Shown here: positions 49,226 to 60,505 of the stretch, piece by piece
How the letters are laid out: each line of letters starts with the position of its first letter
How positions within the stretch are numbered: position 1 is the stretch's first letter
Origin: Halichondria panicea
Lineage: Eukaryota; Porifera; Demospongiae; Suberitida; Halichondriidae
Assembly: GCF_963675165.1 (NCBI RefSeq)
Contig: NC_087393.1
Coordinates: forward strand, 5,635,702-5,699,701
Length of the DNA: 64,000 nucleotides
Reading direction: 5' to 3'
Made by a program: the position numbers and the translations under genes
The notes under the pieces: generated by a model
The model's database searches: none
What the model saw: the letters and a program-made list of their open reading frames with translations, nothing else
What the model was told of the DNA's origin: nothing

Positions 49226-50988
49226 GCTGAGCATAGTGCTGAACAATATGCAACACATCAAGACAGTGATAGTCAAGCACTTGAAGGAGCACTCACTGGA
49301 ACAGAGTGGCAAGAAACTAACAGAAGAGGAGCAAGGTATTCAGACTCACTCCAAGGAGGTGATGGAGACACTCATTCAAAGTGCTGGGGAGGACATTGGC
49401 ACCAAAATAGCCAGCATCATCTGTCAAATCATTTCCAAGGTATCTAACTAAGATATAACGAATTGTAAAAAATGTTCCCTCAGATGAGCCCTGATATAAC
49501 AGCAGATATTGAGGCCATTGTTGAGAGGAAGACGCCCACTACCAGTCTAGAGGTGTGGAGTGTGTGGGTGGAGTGGGCGTGTGAGGGTACTGCATGGCGA
49601 GGGGAGAGTGCATGTCTGTGTGTATTGATTGTATCCATGACTACAGATGATAGACCCTCTCATGAGCTACTTGGCTAGTAACCTCCAGACATTGGGAAAC
49701 CATCTCCTCACTCCAGTCTTCCAACTGTAAGTCACTTATACAGCAAATAATGATTACACATGCCCTCCTATACATACTCCAGCATATTGTCAGACATGTG
49801 GTGCATGTCCAGTGACTGTCTCCAGAGAGTCTCTGATTCAACCAAGAAGAGTAGCAATCGCAGTCAGTACTACTCCAAGCTCAGGTTCATCCTGCACAGT
49901 ATTAGAGAGCTATTCTATTCTGATGGTAATGGTCTGGACCTAGAGTGTCTGGACACTGACAACTACAAGGCAGGCTACTTACTCATTATATGAATCACAC
50001 GAGAATGGCATATTGAGTGCAGTAGTGACTGTGTCCCTTGTCTCTACAGGCACTTCAATATCAGCTTGATATTCTCAGCCTACCAACAGACAAACTGATC
50101 TTGAAATTTTTCTCTGATTTGGCTGATATTCAAACTGCTCTGATCAACTCAGGAGAGGACAAGTACGGCAAGGTGTTACTCAGTGTGGGTTACCATGGAG
50201 ACACGGAGGTCATTGAGGTCAACCTATTCCAGGCCAACAAGCTGCCAGGACTGGACACATCAGGTGACAGGGCTAGCTTGTACAGTATATACAATGCCTG
50301 CGTGTTTCAGCCCGCCCACTGTATTAGCGCCTCTTCCTGTATACAGGACTCAGTGATCCATTTGTTGAGTTGACTCTCACGCCTCCATGGCACTTTGGAC
50401 ACACACACTCTAAGAAACACAAGACTCCCGTCAAAAAGAAGACACTAAATCCAATCTTCAATGAGGACATCATCATGTGAGTCAATTATTATGAAGTATA
50501 CTGTGTATATTGATGCATTAGCTAGTGTTTCTAATTATGCCCACACACACACACACACACACATACACAGGCCTGCCAGTAGGGAGTTGCTTCAAACTCG
50601 AGGGGCTGTTATTTTACTGACTATCTTTGATCATGACATCATCAGCTCTAATGACTTGTGTGGAGTGTGTGTCGTGCCGTGTGAAGACATTCCCATCCTC
50701 TCCCCGGTGCGCTCAGCCTTTGACAACCCTAATGCAGTGGAGAGGAGGAACCTGACCCTGCCTCTATTCAAGATCCCAGAGAGTACAATTGCTCTGAATG
50801 AACTATCTACTCGAGCTAGTTCATCTGATCACAGAGCTACTGACTTCCTCAAGGAGAATAAACAGATTCTGGCAGATTTAGATATCGATAATCCTTTACT
50901 CCAACAGAAGCTCATGACCAAGCATCTGAGACGGATCAAATCCAGTGCAACTGAACTAGCTTCAAAACTTCGCAGAACAATGTCATAG
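39116..50988 (+). CDS. UNC13D/BAIAP3-like protein, divergent fourth paralogue
   Basis: ATG 39116; exon 1 (39116-39183, [20 protein letters not shown]), exon 2 40995-41085, exon 3 41481-41627, a long exon 4 41986-43161, then short exons to the stop at 50986-50988. The first about 500 residues are polar, low-complexity and absent from the tandem copies. C2A spans 44490-46500 ([41 protein letters not shown]). MHD1/MHD2 regions lie at 47030-50080 ([50 protein letters not shown]). C2B lies at 50150-50750 with full-looking Ca2+ loops ([23 protein letters not shown]). Unlike in the tandem copies, both C2 domains therefore look able to bind Ca2+. Exon boundaries around C2A match those of the tandem copies, showing common descent. 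Confidence 0.88.
39300..39690. repeat. 16-bp minisatellite in intron 1 of the plus-strand Munc13-like gene
   Basis: The unit GTGCTCAGCCGCTAGT has variants ACAGCTACTAGT and CCACTAGC and about 23 repeats. A short CTACAGACTACAGTACACTG repeat (39781-39850) follows it. Confidence 0.9.
39960..40760. repeat. minisatellite in intron 1, unit about 29-60 bp (compound)
   Basis: Units combine CACCACCCCCAGTGTTGTGT, GATTAGAGGGTTCACTGTG and TGTGATGTTGTG in changing order, giving a higher-order repeat structure. No protein-coding meaning. Confidence 0.95.
40834..40994. repeat. (CA)n microsatellite ending at the exon 2 acceptor
   Basis: About 160 bp of CA with CCCACC interruptions. The last CACAG is itself the splice acceptor of exon 2 (exon starts TGGTTGCC at 40995). 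Confidence 0.95.
43190..43680. repeat. 29-bp minisatellite, about 16 units
   Basis: The unit is GTGTGCATGGTGGGTACACT plus GTACAGACT, with A/G variants (ACGG, TGCACT, AGGCT). It begins 30 bp inside the intron after the donor GAG|GTATTATAC. Confidence 0.98.
44746..45720 (+). repeat. minisatellite of splice acceptor plus C2A exon start, unit 41-47 bp, about 23 units
   Basis: Each unit has a run of 7-16 C, then TCAG|GCAAGAGTGACCCTTATG, i.e. the acceptor and first 18 bases of the C2A exon encoding GKSDPYV, then CACACTTNTTG. Only the last unit continues TTCGCATTGGAATC into the real exon (45715). The others diverge right after the 18 exon bases. Confidence 0.97.
47889..48022. repeat. short direct repeat in an intron of the plus-strand Munc13-like gene
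   Basis: TTCAGCTTCCCACCAACTAG, followed by CTACTCCCCTCC-like sequence and CATGCATG, occurs twice immediately before the acceptor of the [11 protein letters not shown] exon. Confidence 0.8.
48912..49137. mobile_element. MITE-like element with about 60-bp TIRs
   Basis: The left end reads GGATCCAATGTCAAATTTTT followed by TTTCAGAAAGCTTAGAAA. The right end, reverse-complemented, reads GATCCAATGTTAAAAATTAT followed by TTTCTGAAAGCTTAGAAA. The element is about 225 bp with no coding capacity. Related AAGCTTTCAGAAA fragments lie in introns at 48480-48500 and 26490-26505. Confidence 0.75.
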
Positions 50989-52057
50989 CTAGTAGATCCA
51001 TTTTGACTGACTCCCCTTAAATGTTTGTGTGTTTTATAATACAGTGCATGTGAACTATTGTTGCAACTTTGAATATCAAGTTTGGAATATAAACCTGCTA
51101 GCTATAAGAGTAGTGTATTCAATATGTGTATTGAGTGATTGCTGGGTTCTTGTGTTGTCTAGCTGACCCAATACAGTACATGTAGCGTGTGCTGTACAGT
51201 GGGTTAAGGTTAGGGTGGTGGTTGGTGAGTCTGGACCATTGCACACATCAACAGAGCAATCTGTACCACATTAGTGAGTCCTGTTGACCACAACACTCTA
51301 GCTATGAATGAGCTGTGGCCAAACAAAGGAATGCTATTACCAGAGCACAGTCCCACAGGTGCAGCAGATGTGAACACACACTCACTAACTAGCTATAGTG
51401 GGTAGTCATGATTATGTGTTTGGTACCATTATTGGATATAAGGGTATAAAAACAATGTTGAGCATAATTATTATAATTATTGTACATTGCATGTGTAATC
51501 TGATCATGAGCCTGCCACCACAGAACATGTTGAGGCTGTGTTTGGCTGCTCTGGCAATTAAGCTATAATAATGATATTATTGGAGTGGATGAATGCAACT
51601 TAGTTGCCAACGTACTAATGTATTGGCATCCATTACAACAGCTGATTGGGGCACTCACAGCTATAGACATGGCATCCGCCCGTGTAAGTGCAATCTCTGA
51701 ATGGGTGTAATATACAGCCTCTAAATTCAATCAGCTGTTAGCTGTCAACAACACTGTAACAGTATCCCCACTTAAATGGGCATGCTAAAAGCAAGTATTG
51801 AAATTCAAATATCAACGCTATGTCTCCCACATGCAATGAATGACAAGAGCAATTGAACATAATTATTATTACAGCCAATATACGACTACTTGTGCAGATG
51901 AGAGGACATGGTGATGACTGAGATATGACAGATGAATACAAGGAATGGGGAACATAAAATAATACAAATTAAGCCAGTGTTTGGAGGGAGCAGAATTGAA
52001 TACAAATGAACCTATCTGATAACTATAACACACACATACACATACAATGATCTCCTA
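50989..52057. other. intergenic region between convergent genes
   Basis: It lies between the stops of the plus-strand Munc13-like gene and the minus-strand SOCS gene. It contains AT-rich unique sequence and one TTAAGGTTAGGGTGG stretch. I see no gene, RNA or repeat array. Confidence 0.6.
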
Positions 52058-52717
52058 CTAGTGGTTGCCTGCAGTGTCCAGGGCTAGAGAGTTGCGTGAT
52101 GATCCACTGCTCTGACTCAGAGTGTCCGTGTCCAACCAGCCACTCTCCTCACAAGGGAACAACTGCTCATCAAATAACGGGTTACGAGATACGTACAACT
52201 CGAGCAATCGTTTGGGCAAGGGCAATCGCTCCAACTTGTCTTTAGTGACTAACTTGTGGAGTGTATCTCTGCACAGGAATTGAAGGGAATGAAGTTGCTT
52301 GTGTCTAGAGACTGGCTTAGTGAGGTAGAGATGGACATTGTGTGTCTGTCCAGACTGACCGGTCAGTACACACACAGGGCGCTTCTGTACAGTGGAGAGG
52401 TGGTAACAGAATGACACCAAATCCATGAGAGTCTTGAAGAGTGGTAGTCCAGGGTCGGCAATACACAAACTGAAGTAGCCTTTAGCGTAGTCAACACGAA
52501 CAGAGCCATAATGATTCGAAATTTTGAAGGTAATTGTAAAAAGTTCAGTAGTTGAATTGGTGTCTACAGAATCGTGTACTAGGAAAGCTCCGCTGGGTTC
52601 GTTGCTAAGCAACCTCTCGGCTTGCAGCTGTGATATGGACCCATAGTACCATCCTTGACTGGGCAGTCTAGTAATGGTCTCCAGTAGCCCACGTCGTCCA
52701 TACTGACAGCATGACAT
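52058..52717 (-). CDS. SOCS-box/SH2 protein (suppressor of cytokine signalling-like)
   Basis: 219 residues from ATG 52715-52717, which lies just after an acceptor (CTTGCAG at about 52725), so an upstream 5' UTR exon is likely. The SH2 domain covers residues about 23-108 (GWYYGSISQLQAERLL, GAFLVHDS, YAKGYFSL). The SOCS box covers about 139-178 with BC-box-like SLQFLCRDTLHKLV and Cul5-box LPLPKRLLEL, the elements that recruit Elongin B/C and Cullin 5. The arginine of the FLVR motif is His48 (codon CAC), so ordinary phosphotyrosine binding is doubtful. A 40-residue Ser-rich tail follows the SOCS box, which in most family members is C-terminal. The box resembles SOCS6/7 most, but I would not assign a specific orthologue. 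Confidence 0.9.
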   Translation of the reverse strand: MSCCQYGRRGLLETITRLPSQGWYYGSISQLQAERLLSNEPSGAFLVHDSVDTNSTTELFTITFKISNHYGSVRVDYAKGYFSLCIADPGLPLFKTLMDLVSFCYHLSTVQKRPVCVLTGQSGQTHNVHLYLTKPVSRHKQLHSLQFLCRDTLHKLVTKDKLERLPLPKRLLELYVSRNPLFDEQLFPCEESGWLDTDTLSQSSGSSRNSLALDTAGNH

Positions 52718-53163
52718 CTCTAGCTCTGCAAGGGAGAGACAAATACACTTATAAATAATTACAAGCAATTGCAATACAGTCCAGGCTGCGCTTTGCAGCA
52801 ACCAACCAACCATATTATACAACACGGCTAGTAGCTAGCTAGCTCAAGCTAGCAAAATGCACCACTGGACGTACGTACTGACATGCGGTACTTTTTTGCC
52901 GTGCAGTAGTAACTCACGTTGCTTTGTGTTGTGTCTGTCTCCAGGGCTAGGGAGAGGTCAGCTGGATAATGTTCAGCTGGAGGCTATCAGCTGCTAGCTT
53001 GCTTGAGGGAAGAAGCTGGCCGGCACCAGTTGCTGGGCAATCAACACCTTCTTATATGAGACACCCACACATTTGAGGGACTACCCCTGTTGACTCAGCA
53101 CAATAATAAGGCAGGTTGTATCTTGAACAGCACAACAGGTGTTTAATACACAGGCTAATCTAA
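52718..53163. other. 5' region of the SOCS gene and spacer to ATPAF2
   Basis: Contains the probable 5' UTR intron and exon of the SOCS gene (acceptor at about 52725) and the 3' UTR of ATPAF2, with ATTAAA on the minus strand near 53140. No other gene is visible. Confidence 0.5.
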
Positions 53164-55224
<2,061 letters not shown>

Positions 55225-55416
55225 TTTACTAGTCAGTGCGCATGTGTGGAATTATGCCTGGTCGCGGCTATAATTAGAGGGCACCGTTTGCTTGCTTGCA
55301 GCCGCAGCTCTAATTCGAGGGCAAAAAAGACACAGACAGTTGTTTGATACAAAAAGAAGGGTCCTCACTAAATTATCGAATACATTACAAAACAAGCTAA
55401 AAACTAGTTTATAAGT
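55225..55416. other. spacer between the parkin-like stop and ATPAF2 start
   Basis: Contains two direct repeats of a GCGGCT(A)TAATTNGAGGGCA-like motif (about 55264-55283 and 55303-55324), similar to arms of the element at 63372-63768. No RING2-like coding sequence is present in any frame. Confidence 0.6.
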
Positions 55417-57305
55417 TTAGTTGCGATCTTGTGGCCAGCAACTGTCCTTTGCTTTGACAGGGTCAATTTGGAATGCCTGGAAGTGGGAGTCATCAACTGA
55501 TCACACCTAATATAGTAGCACTCACTCCTTCCTCTTCCTTGAGGGTCTGGTTGAGTGGCAGACAGTCCCCCTCGTGCCACACTTGTTTGCATCCAATGCA
55601 ATAGCCCAGTCCACACTGCCTGCATGAGGTCCTCTTACGCACTCGAGGAGGCGGTGCTGATGGCTTTATACCCAGCAGCTTCTGGTACCACCTGTAGCAA
55701 TGCATGTAAGGTCACAGCTAGGTTAGGGAGAGAGAGAGGGTCTCACTTGAGTCCAGTGGAGCTAGGCACAGCACCGGCAGGCTCAGTCACAGTCTGCTCT
55801 TTACTCTCTGACACATCTATCTCTATCATGCAACGTGTGCACAGCAGGTTGTAGCCAGACGCTTTAATGACTTCGGGAGATTTGTTGATGAACTTCTTGT
55901 ACTGCAAAGAGAGAGTAGTTATATATATATACTGTGGTGGTTTAGGTTGGAGGGGGTCAACGTACGAAACCAACTTCATCCTCATCCACTAGTTTGAAGT
56001 GGTGTGGGTCTGGCACTGGAGTGTACTGGCAGTCTGCACCTGATTGAGGGGGCGGGAGGGGTATAGTGAGGGGGCGTGTGTGTGTCGTGTGTGCGTGGTG
56101 AGGGGTTACCTGGACCAGGACAGGAGATGGAGTAGCCCATGTTGTCAAAGAATTGGAACTTGTCAGCACTGAACTTCAACTGACAATAGCCACTGAAGCA
56201 GTCAGTACAAAAGGTATGACGTGAGGAACAAGCCATCCTGAATACCATCTCCCTGGGGGGGATAATCGAGGGGCTAGTAACAGATACACAGTACACTGGT
56301 GACTACTAACAATATAACAATGCTGATCTTGTGGTGTCCCCTACCTCTTGAGTCCACACTTCATGCAGGGCAGTTGGAAGACATTGTCTCTGATTTGTCT
56401 CAATGGACCCACTTTGTCTGGGGTTGCTCCCACACATGAGGCACACTCAAACTCCACCGATGCCTGCACGAAATAAGAGGTAAACCCAACATTGTGTGTG
56501 TGTGTGTGTGGGTGTCACCTGCACATCTTCCTCTCCACACTCGGTACAGTGTCCCATGAGAAGGGCCGGTGACAACTCGTGTGCAAAGTGGTCCAATGGT
56601 TGGGCCGATGTTCGCTGGAACTTGGTCTGTAGCAGTACAAACAGTAATCAGCTGATAAATGGAGTAAAGGAACAAACCTTTTTACACTTGGGGCATGTCA
56701 GGACCTCTCTGGCTTGAACGAGACCCATGCAGCTCTTGCAGTGAGCGTACACATTCTCTGTGTATATAATGTACACTGTTATTAAGCACAGTACGGTATA
56801 CTGTTGTGAATGAGTCTAACCTAGTGATGTCATACCAAGTACTGGTATAGATATTTATTTGCGATTATATTTTTGCGAAGCACTCAAAATACAGGGTCTT
56901 AACTAGTACAGTACGGTAACTAGTACAGGGTCTTAACTAGTACAGGGTCTTACGTCTTGGTTGATCATCGGCTGCTGCCTGGAAACGTGCTGTGGTGGAT
57001 TTCTTGTCCTTGACAAAGATGAGGTGAATGACTGTCACATTGCCAGCCTTGCAGAGAGCATCCTACAGAGGAGAGTGTGACAGCGAGACTAGTGCAGTCC
57101 AGCCACTCACCCCGACTAACATGTCATCAGTGATCTCATTTCCATGATAGAGAAATGTCAGACCTCCGGGCTCTATCTTGAAGGCTTCAGCAGCTTTCTC
57201 AATGGCATGACCCACCTTAATGTTCTTGGCAAGATGGAGCACGGTGCGATTGCCTTGGTAGTTGATGCTAACGTCCACTAAACCAACTCCTCCACCACTA
57301 GCCAT
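55417..57305 (-). CDS. parkin-like RBR protein lacking RING2
   Basis: Start ATG 57303-57305 (MASGGGVGLVDVSINYQGNR). A Ubl-like domain comes first, then RING0-like Cys pairs (HCKSCMGL, TCPKC, HCTECGEE, FECASC), then RING1 (LPCMKCGLK, CSSRHTFCTDCFSGYC, SCPGPGADCQY) and IBR (LLCTRCMIE, SCRQCGLGYC, CKQVWHEGDCLP). This matches parkin domain by domain. The IBR contains an insert of about 40 residues between Cys pairs. The last exon (about 55477-55417, acceptor CTTCCAG) encodes AFQIDPVKAKDSCWPQDRN and then TAA. That aligns with the linker just before RING2 in human parkin, so the catalytic RING2 with its thioester Cys is missing. ATPAF2 begins 193 bp downstream and holds no RING2 either. In complete parkins this E3 ligase acts in PINK1-dependent mitophagy; here ligase activity is not expected. 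It is head-to-head with the alpha-galactosidase gene. Confidence 0.85.
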
Positions 57306-57466
57306 CTTGCCCAGCCGGCCTGCTACATGTAGCTACAGTAGACTAGTTTCTGCTGCGCTGGCAGTGCAGTGAGGTACGTCATGTCAGTTACGAGCCCCGC
57401 CCCCTAGCTCACCTTGTCATGTGAATGTGAGACTAGACTGCATACAGTACAGATCTCCTTGACTCG
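57306..57466. promoter_or_regulatory. shared bidirectional promoter of the parkin-like gene and alpha-galactosidase
   Basis: 161 bp separate the two divergent start codons. The interval is GC-richer than its surroundings (GAGCCCCGCCCCCTAGC at 57390-57407, an Sp1-like GC box) and has no obvious TATA box. Confidence 0.6.
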
Positions 57467-58676
57467 ATGTGTACCTTTGCTGTGTTGTTGCTTGTGTGTG
57501 CCAGTGCGGCTGGTGTGTACGGGCTGGACAATGGCCTGGGCCGCACTCCTCAGATGGGCTGGAACTCTTGGAACCACTTCCACTGCAACATCAACCAAGC
57601 GGTTATCGAGGGAACAGCTGATGCTCTCATTGCAACCAAGTTAGCTAGGTCAGTGCAAATGACTGTTAATTGTTGAAAGTTAAGTTACATTATATCTTCT
57701 CTGCAGTTTTGGCTACAAGTACGTCAACATTGATGATTGCTGGGCTGCCAGTAGAGACAGCAACAATATTGTCCAACCCGACACTAAAGCCTTTCCTGAC
57801 TTCCAAGGAATGGTAGACTATGTCCATGGCAAAGGTCTCTTGTTTGGCCTGTACAGTGATGCAGGGGATAAGACCTGTGCTGGTAGACCTGGGTCCCTGG
57901 GTTATGAGAAGGAAGATGCAAATCGTTATGCTGAATGGAAAGTTGATTATCTCAAGTATGATAACTGTCACAGTGCTGGGAGTAAACCTGAGACTAGATA
58001 TCCAATCATGAGGGATTCTCTGAACGCTACAGGCCGGCCCATATTCTACTCAATGTGTGAGTGGGGAGTTGACAACCCTGCAACCTGGGCAGGAGACGTT
58101 GGGAACAGTTGGAGGACCACTCCAGACATTAAAGACAACTGGGCCAGCATGATCAGCCGTGCAGACCTCAACAATGAATGGGCTACCTATGCTGGGCCTG
58201 GTGGATGGAATGACCCAGACATGCTCGAGGTGGGCAATGGTGGAATGACTGGGCCCGAGTATCAATCCCACTTCAGTCTCTGGTGTCTCATGAAAAGCCC
58301 TCTTCTGATTGGCTGTGATATTCGAAATATGTCGAAAGATACTCTCGATATTCTTACCAACAGTGAAGTGATTGCAGTGAACCAAGACCCTCTTGGTATT
58401 CAAGGCAAGAAGGTGATGGTCAATGGAACCTCTGAAGTGTGGGCTGGAAAGTTACAGCCTATAGCTCCAAGCAAGTCATCATTTGCTGTTATATTGTTCA
58501 ATCGTGGCCTGTCCTCTGTGACCATTACTGGGGAGTGGAGTGCTATTGGACTAGACGCCAGCCTCTCCTGTGATGTCAAGGATCTCTGGACACACAAAGA
58601 TATGGGGAAAATGAGTGGATCTGTTTCAGCGATTGTACCAAGTCATGGCGTTGTCATGTACAGGCTCAACTGTTAG
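57467..58676 (+). CDS. GH27 alpha-galactosidase
   Basis: Two exons (57467-57648 and 57707-58676) give 383 residues. Residues 1-19 are a signal peptide (hydrophobic [10 protein letters not shown]), so the enzyme is secreted or lysosomal. It hydrolyses terminal alpha-galactosides. GH27 hallmarks: [15 protein letters not shown] (28-42), DDCW (70-73), nucleophile Asp146 in YLKYDNC, acid/base Asp201 in [10 protein letters not shown], then [15 protein letters not shown] and [14 protein letters not shown] beta-sandwich C-terminal domain ends [13 protein letters not shown]. Motif wording ([34 protein letters not shown]) is closer to plant and microbial enzymes than to human GLA/NAGA, and having only one intron is unusual beside its many-exon neighbours. 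The specific substrate is not shown by the sequence. Confidence 0.95.
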
Positions 58677-58891
58677 AAAACAACTGCCCAAACTATACAT
58701 GTCTAGATAGAAAGTTTAGAAAGTTTTTTTGCTGCAAACAGCAACGTTGTTTTTATAGTCATGTATGGAAGGGGGCGGGGCTGACCTGGCCCTCTACTGC
58801 ACACACTGAGAGCTAGCTAGCTGTGATACCTGTATATACTAGCTAGCTAGCTATTTAAGCTACATCTACAGCTAGCTAGCTAGCTGCAGTG
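58677..58891. other. spacer between alpha-galactosidase and the RUN-domain gene
   Basis: Contains a GGGGGCGGGGCTG GC-box-like sequence at 58770-58782 and CTAGCTAGCTAG palindromic runs just before the RUN-gene start. It is probably the promoter of the downstream gene. Confidence 0.5.
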
Positions 58892-60104
58892 ATGGAGCGC
58901 TCCCTCCCGTCCCTAGCCACCGAAGAGAGCAGTGTGAAGACTCACACACTAGTGGAGGAGCTCAGAGGTCTAGCTCTATATAGCTCTGATCATTAACAAT
59001 GTCTTATCCTCCCCGGTAGGTATTGTACTGAGGTTGAGGGGGTCTGACTGCCCAGTGGTGGACAATAGTGACCACCTCACTCCACTCTGTGAAACACTTG
59101 AGGCTATTCTCAGACACGGACTAAAGAGTGAGCGCTCTTTTAATATAGTGGTCTCATGCACGTATATACACAGAACCCAACACTTGGTTTGGATTCAACA
59201 AACAAGACTACTGGTCCTGGATTGAGCCACTTCAGGACTACTACTTTAATCAGAAGTAGGTCCACCCACACCACCACACACCACCCTCACACACGCCCCC
59301 GCACACACTGCAGGGAGAACCCACTACTACGAGAGGTTGTACTAACAGTGGCCAAGTCCAGAAAGGTACCTGCCTGCCCTAACTACCTCCCTCCTCACAC
59401 CTCTCTCTCTGCCCTAACTATCTCCCCCCTCACACCACTCTCTCTCTGCCCTAACTACCTCCCCCCTCACACCACTCTCTCTCTGCCCTAACTACCTTCC
59501 CCCTCACACCACTCTCTCTCTGCCCTAACTACCTCCCTCCTCACACCACTCTCTCTCTGCCCTAACTACCTCCCTCCTCACACCACTCCCTCCTCACACC
59601 ACTCTCTCTCTGCCCTAACTACCTCCCCCCTCACACCACTCTCTCTCTGCCCTAACTACCTCCCTCCTCACACCACTCTCTCTCTGCCCTAACTACCTCC
59701 CTCCTCACACCACTCTCTCTCTGCCCTAACTACCTCCCTCCTCACACCACTCTCTCTCTGCCCTAACTACCTCCCTCCTCACACCACTCTCTCTCTGCCC
59801 TAACTACCTCCCTCCTCACACCACTCTCTCTCTGCCCTAACTACCTCCCTCCTCACACCACTCTCTCTCTCTCTGCCCTAACTCCCTTCTTTGTAGTGTC
59901 GCTCTGTTGTTGGCTCTGGACGTTGCTTCATTCGAGTTGCTCTCAACCAGAAGCTCATCTCTGTTCCTATAGAACACCTTGCCGCTAATAAAAGGCTCAC
60001 ACAGGTGGGTGTGTACACATATAATGACCTCTGACCTCTAGCCCACCCCCCTCCACAGTACTGGTATTCTAATGACAGCATTATCGGTGATCCAGCGCTG
60101 AGAG

Positions 60105-60140
<36 letters not shown>

Positions 60141-60437
60141 GGGTGTATATTGACCAGCTACTCACACACAGACAGACTGATGGCTGTACTGTTTGAAGTG
60201 ACCAATGTTGACTTCCAACTCACTCTCTCCAACTCAAGCTTCCTAGATGAGACCTGGGTACTGCCAGTCGTGCAGTCCATCTCCATAGCACCCGTCAAAA
60301 CACTCAACACTTTATTAAGGTAGTAGCGATGTTTTCATTTTGGCATTTCCTTGAATCCATGTAATAACTCTCACTAGTTATGTGGACAATAGGGCGCTAG
60401 TTGTTGAGCTGGAGAAGGACTGTCTAGCGGAGCAAGT

Positions 60438-60505
<68 letters not shown>

